From Sphagnum magellanicum (taxonomy: Eukaryota > Streptophyta > Sphagnopsida > Sphagnales > Sphagnaceae), in NCBI GenBank assembly GCA_021904315.1, contig CM038916.1:6971065-7035064 (forward strand): a stretch of 64,000 bases of DNA, written 5' to 3'. The notes under the pieces were generated by a model, which was not told the DNA's origin, searched no databases, and saw only the letters and a list, made by a program, of their open reading frames with translations. Both the position numbers and the translations under genes were made by a program. Below, in pieces: positions 59,101 through 64,000 of the stretch (its first letter is position 1; each line of letters starts with the position of its first letter).

Positions 59101-59680
59101 ACGCACGCAGTATGTTTGTTTGAGAGCATCACAATATGAAAACGAAAGCAAGATAAGAGGAGAGCAGTATGTATGTTTGAGATTATCACGATTTGAAAGC
59201 GAAAGCAAGATAAGAGTAGAGCAGTATGTATTTGAGAGCATCACAATTTGAAAGCGAAAGCAAGATAAGAGCAGAGCAGTATGTATTTGAGAGCATCACA
59301 ATTTGAAAGCGAAAGCAAGAGTAGAGCAAAGCAGTATGTATTTGAGAGCATGGCAATTTGAAAGCTAGAGCAAGAGGGGTCTCTGTGATGAAAGAAGTCC
59401 TGGATAGATTATTCACTATAGATGAATAAAAACTATTTGTCTTACATTATGAAAGTTTTGGATGCACTAATTCACAACGGATGAATGAAAGCCGTTTCTA
59501 TCAAATGGCTCCTGCAATAGATATATTTTAAGTAGTAGGTGCACATGACAATAGAGAGCAAAAGAAACAAGGGATTCCCTTTCGAGAGTCCCGGATAGAT
59601 TGGTCACTAAGAGTCCTGGATAGTTTGGTCACTGCTGATGAGTGAAAACTATTTCTCTCAATTTGGCATTTCTAGACAAA
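58880..59680. repeat. Dispersed long-period repeat upstream of the B3 gene
   Basis: A diverged module (GGATAGATTATTCACTAT, then GATGAATGAAAACTGTTTCT, then ATC..TTTGGCTCCTGCAGTAG-like) recurs near 58875-58945, 59025-59090, 59400-59440, 59455-59520 and 59615-59670. The 55-57-bp array is embedded between copies, so this is a composite repeat block. Confidence 0.7.
59108..59375. repeat. 55-57-bp minisatellite, nearly five units
   Basis: Units start CAGTATGTATTTGAGAGCAT at 59108, 59165, 59222, 59277 and 59332 and contain CACAATTTGAAAGCGAAAGC. The early units are 57 bp and the later ones 55 bp. Confidence 0.92.
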
Positions 59681-60429
59681 TCACCAACCTTGAAATTTAA
59701 AAAAATAAAACCCCACAATGCTTTTAACAACAAAAGCAAGATTCGTGCACAAATGAATGAAAACTCTTTCTTCAGTTTTTGGCAACCATGTAGACAGACA
59801 GAAGGCCAAGATTTAAAAAAAAACCCACCCATTATTATTAACCTTGAAACATAAACTAAATTACTAAGTTACAACAAAGAAAACTTCACATGAGTTTATC
59901 CCAATATATCAAATATTTTTGACAGAATTAAACCACCATGTGAACTTGCAAGGAGAAGCAACACGAAACCCATCACACACAAAAAAAAACATAAAATAAA
60001 AAATCAAATTAATTTAATAATACACCCAATGGATTAAATATCAGTTTGACAACGGCAAGTGCACTCCCTAATCTTACCTCAAATACTCCCTCAAACAACC
60101 TGTAAATTTGACCCCAAAAAACATCCCCCTCAAAAATGTAAAGCACTAAGCAGAAATAACAAGTTAAATGTAGCATGGTTGACCCAAAACTTATGCAGGC
60201 CCCCAAGCATGCCCAATGGGAAACTAATTTTCAAAAAATAAAATCGATCCCACAATTATGATGATTATGTTAACTATGGTTGGGCTATTATATTTTTATG
60301 TAAGAAAAGCAGGAGATCCTTGTTTCAAGTTTTTTTTATCATGGATGATTTTTTCATGGATGATTTTCATCCTAGAAGGCTATGTTACCCTATGCAAATC
60401 AGCCCAAGTTCTTCGAGCAACCTAAGCTT
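59681..60429. other. Intergenic DNA, no gene seen
   Basis: AT-rich with A-runs; no coding or repeat structure beyond simple sequence. Confidence 0.5.
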
Positions 60430-60745
60430 CCGTGAATCCATGGTTCCTAAGGCAAATGGGCCCAAGTTCCCCCAAGGAACCATGGTTCCCCCGAGCAAAT
60501 GGACCCAAATTCAAAAGGAAAATGGGCCCAAGTTCCTATGGAAACTATGGTTCCCCAAAGGAAATGGGCCTAAGTTCCCTATGGAATGATGGTTCCCCTG
60601 GGGAAATGGACCCAAGTTCTTGACAAATGATGGTTCCTAGGGCAAATGGATGTAACTTCTTTGGGAAACCATGGTTTCTCAAGGTTAATGGGGCCCAAGT
60701 TCCCCAAGAAATCATGGTTCCTCAAGGCTAATGGATATTTTTCAT
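60430..60745. repeat. Diverged minisatellite of CCATGGTTCC / GGGCCCAAGTTCC words
   Basis: The pattern CCATGGTTCCC..GG.AAATGGGCCCAAGTTCC recurs about six or seven times with a period of roughly 42-63 bp. CCATGGTTCC-type landmarks are near 60438, 60480, 60547, 60590, 60630, 60668 and 60712. Short open frames through it on both strands are repeat-driven and not genes. Confidence 0.85.
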
Positions 60746-63700
60746 CCATAGTATGCCTGAATTTTTTTTCCAATTTTGCATTCATTATGTAATTTTTCAT
60801 CCATAATATATAGGTCTTTTACAACTTTTCATCATATTACGCAAATTTTTTTTCAACTTTTCATTGTGAATCTTGCATAGTGATTGAAAGTTGAAGACAA
60901 CTAATGACATAGTATGGATGAAAAATAACACAATGGATGAAAAGTTGAAAAATAGTTGCAACACCCCCCCCCTCCCCACCTTCATTGGGCAACTTTTGCA
61001 CACTTTCATTTGGTTGGAGCTTTCAAGTCCCCACTCATTCCCCAAGGGGACACTTAATGTAAAGTTTGGGATTTATGTGTGTCAAACAATCATTTTTAGG
61101 AGTATTAGATTATTGTCCAACCCATTTTTTATCATCTTATTATTATTATTATTTTAATATATGCATATTAAAGTCACTTTATATTAATTATAATTCATTA
61201 TTTTAGATCAATAGATATTTTATATTATAATTAAATTAATTATTTGAATAAAATGTACCTATTTTTAACTAATTAACTTACAATTCTTACCCAACAATTA
61301 ATATATTGCACCTTATTTTTTATTCACATATTTTTATTAGTGCCCCCTGCCCCCCCACCCCCCATGACTCTTTTACAAAAATAATCAATCCCCATTTTCC
61401 TAGGCCAACTAGGTTGAGGAAGTTATTTAGGGGTTACATCTTCTTTTTCATCCATCTGTGGAAAAAATTTTAAATTGAGGAAAAGAATTAAACAAGGGTT
61501 AAAGGCAAGATTTTTAATCATTGTAACACATTTTTCCCTTGAAAAAGTGGTGGAATAAATAAAATTAAAAATTAAAAATATTTTTCCTTCTATGTGTCAT
61601 TTTGCAACTATATCAAGCACAATTTTACTTTTATTTAGTGTTTGTCTTTGAAAACCCTTTAATTCACTCTTATTTGTTTACAACAGCCCCCCAATTCAGC
61701 CATATTTGGACCCCAAAAACACCCCTAAATCCCCCTAATTCATCCCCAATTTCTTCATATCCACTACAAGAAATCATGTTTTTTTAAATCATTCAACTTG
61801 ATTGGGCTATCCTTTTTTTACCGAAAAATTGGTCTTTTAATAATCTAGATTGACGTGGGTTTTTTTTGGGATCATTTGGTTAAAGTGGTTTTTTTAACAT
61901 TTGGTCAAATGTGACACTTAGTCAAAAATGACAACTAAAATGGACACCTCTAGTTTAAAAAAGACAACACAAACACACATCTAATCAAATGAAACATATG
62001 TCCTTTTTTATGGTACTAATGATCTAATAAAATAGGACATATATTCAAGAGGGGAAGTGGTGGTAACAATACAACCCTAGCAGATGGTTGGATTTCATGG
62101 TTTTTTTATCTTAGTAAACTATTTTAAACACATTTAAGCTACATGTACACCTAAGTTAGGCTACCTATGTATAGGTATACATATGTATACATAGGTTTAT
62201 ATGTTAGGCTATATAATACACCTAATTTACATACCTTAACCATCTACCTATTAATACATAGTTTACATATTTAGACTAAGTCATTAATTAATTACCTAGT
62301 TGCCTATTTAAGGCACATTAATTAGTGTGTAACTAAATAACTAAGTACTAATTTTATTGGAACTATTCCTACATTTGACTTAATTAGTGTATTTATTTAT
62401 TTATCTCTTTGCCTACCTAATTAATGTACCCACATTCTTAATTATTGTATCTATTTTTTCATTACTTACCTACTTGCTTCGTTCCTTAGAAATAATGTTA
62501 TATGGGATAAAAGGTTCCATGTGTTATATTAAATGTGAAAATGTTTTTTCCTTCCCAAAATTTTATTCCATATTGTTTGTGATTTCTTCAAACAAGTGTA
62601 AACAATATAATTGGGTGCATTATAAGCAGTCAAAAATCATAAGAAATATTTTTAATGTCATTTAGCTCAACATTAAAAGCTAAATTCAAAATAAAATATT
62701 TTCAATTAGGTGCCATGTCCTAACCTAGGTCTAGGCCTTGCCTAAGTGCCATGTGGCCTAACCACCCAAGGGGTTGTTAAAATTTGATTCCCACACGATT
62801 TTATAACTAACACCTCACTTTATTCAAATACAGTTCCACCCAATTCAAAAAACAAGGACTTAATTGTAATTACGTTCCTCACAACCAAAACCATTGGTTG
62901 TTACTTACCCAACACTAGTATGAACTAGATAATTTTGAAATTTGATAAATAATAATAATAATAATAAAGATGAAAAAAACACCTATTTACAACAAACTTT
63001 CCACCCAAGTTTAAGATCACACGCGTTACAACTATGTGATTGACCTTTAATCTTTAGCCAACTATATTCCCTTGGGACATAGTTTTGAGACTAAGCTTCT
63101 CTTAAATAAGAGTTGAACATTTTTCGTTAATATTATTTTTTCTAATATCACATGTGTGCAAGGTTATGGTCCTATGAAAATTTTACTTTCACAAATAGCA
63201 AAGGCGAACATCACATGCAATTAAATATTTTGACTAAATTATTTCAAAGTTTCAAAAGTTAAGTGCATGAAGCACAAACATTTAAAATAAAAAAATAACT
63301 TGACAGTAGTCACTTGAAAAGATGTTGATACACAACATGTGGTCCTTTCAAGCACCAAACAAATAAGAAGGTGAATTTTGCATTTTCATGAAGAACCTTG
63401 GGTTAACAACAAAACACCTTTGTTTTGAATGTAAGTTAAAACCACTTATAAAATGAATGTGATTCAATTTTAAAGGTGATAAGTGATAACCTTCACAATG
63501 GATTTCATTGGAAAACCCCAATACTTTATCTCTCATGAAAACCATGTATGCCATACGTCAAAAGGAAGACATACAATGATGAAACCCTACCTAACATAAC
63601 CAAAACATCCAAAAAAGGGGGGAATACAAGGAACAAAATGGAAGGACCCACATCCAAGAAGACAAAAGAACCACCTAAAAGGGTGAACCACAAAGGGAAC

Positions 63701-64000
63701 ATTAAGTCCTCAAACCCCTTCACGTCATGAAAAGCATATCAAATAAAGAAAGGGGAGCACCTCCTGCAAGGACACCTAGCCTAAAAAAACACTCACTTAC
63801 TACAATAATTTGTCTCAAAATAAATGCACATGCACACACTATAACACCACCGACACCTATCTATAAAATGTGCACAAAATTGAAAGAGGAGGACTTCCAA
63901 TGCCCTTTGCTCCCCCCACACCATGTTGGCACATCAATGAATAAACTTGTTTGCTTGCTAATGTAAACATCTGAAAACCTTCACAACTAAAGGGAGAAAC
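60746..64000. other. AT-rich intergenic DNA with simple repeats
   Basis: No gene is supported. An (AAT)n tract occurs at 62948-62967. The 62130-62480 stretch is rich in TACCTA/TAGGTA and TTAATTA words. Homopolymer G/C runs occur at 60961-60972 and 61341-61365. Open frames near the right edge (63548-63966) are low-complexity and show no domain; a gene fragment running past the window end cannot be excluded. Confidence 0.5.
62948..62967. repeat. (AAT)n microsatellite
   Basis: Six to seven trinucleotide units. Confidence 0.9.

Noticed and set aside
60320..60623. Repeat protein with recurring MGPSS/NGPKF residues
   Set aside because: It arises from the diverged minisatellite with uneven period; frames break and no flanking exons are visible.

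Overview
This is a nuclear segment of a land-plant genome. It holds four spliced genes of plant type (a DUF7950-like protein, a two-LIM-domain actin-binding protein, the chloroplast glutamyl-tRNA-reductase-binding protein, and a B3-domain protein). They sit in long, AT-rich, CpG-poor stretches filled with decayed retroelements and minisatellites. The low gene density and the retroelement types fit a large-genome land plant; a non-flowering lineage is my guess, but the sequence alone does not fix it. Nothing indicates bacteria or organelle DNA.

Layout: 1-4.2 kb is featureless AT-rich DNA. 4.2-8.5 kb holds a decayed gag-bearing LTR-type element on the minus strand. A solo LTR is inserted in it (5540-7359), and a second solo LTR of the same family, in opposite orientation, is inserted in that one (5777-6697). 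8.5-13.9 kb is empty. 13.9-18.7 kb holds a CpG-richer promoter, a minisatellite and the DUF7950-like gene (+). 20.2-20.4 kb is a 44-bp minisatellite. 20.6-31.3 kb is mostly empty, with a diverged tandem duplication near 27.5 kb. 31.4-35.3 kb is the LIM gene (+). 37.2-37.7 kb is a three-unit satellite-like repeat. 38.0-40.1 kb is the GluTR-binding protein gene (+). 42.0-51.9 kb is a degenerate Ty3-like retrotransposon. 55.4-58.2 kb is the B3 gene (-), with minisatellites upstream of it at 59.1-59.4 kb and 60.4-60.7 kb. The remainder is AT-rich.

The most striking item is the 42-52 kb retrotransposon. Besides gag (two CCHC knuckles), protease, reverse transcriptase, RNase H and an HHCC/DDE integrase, it carries a DNMT3/DRM-like cytosine-5 DNA methyltransferase domain between protease and reverse transcriptase, and a PHD finger after the integrase. 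So one element carries a chromatin-writing enzyme and a histone-reading module. Its terminal repeats are laid out core ... A-core-A', which is the split-direct-repeat arrangement known from tyrosine-recombinase retroelements, although the element encodes a DDE integrase. The repeat core contains two hairpins in which base changes between the copies are compensatory. This copy is dead: it has many stops and frameshifts, and an 819-bp solo LTR splits the YIDD active site of its reverse transcriptase with a clean 5-bp target duplication.

The four host genes do not form a pathway; their proximity looks incidental. Exon borders were placed by eye from splice signals, reading phase and protein family resemblance.
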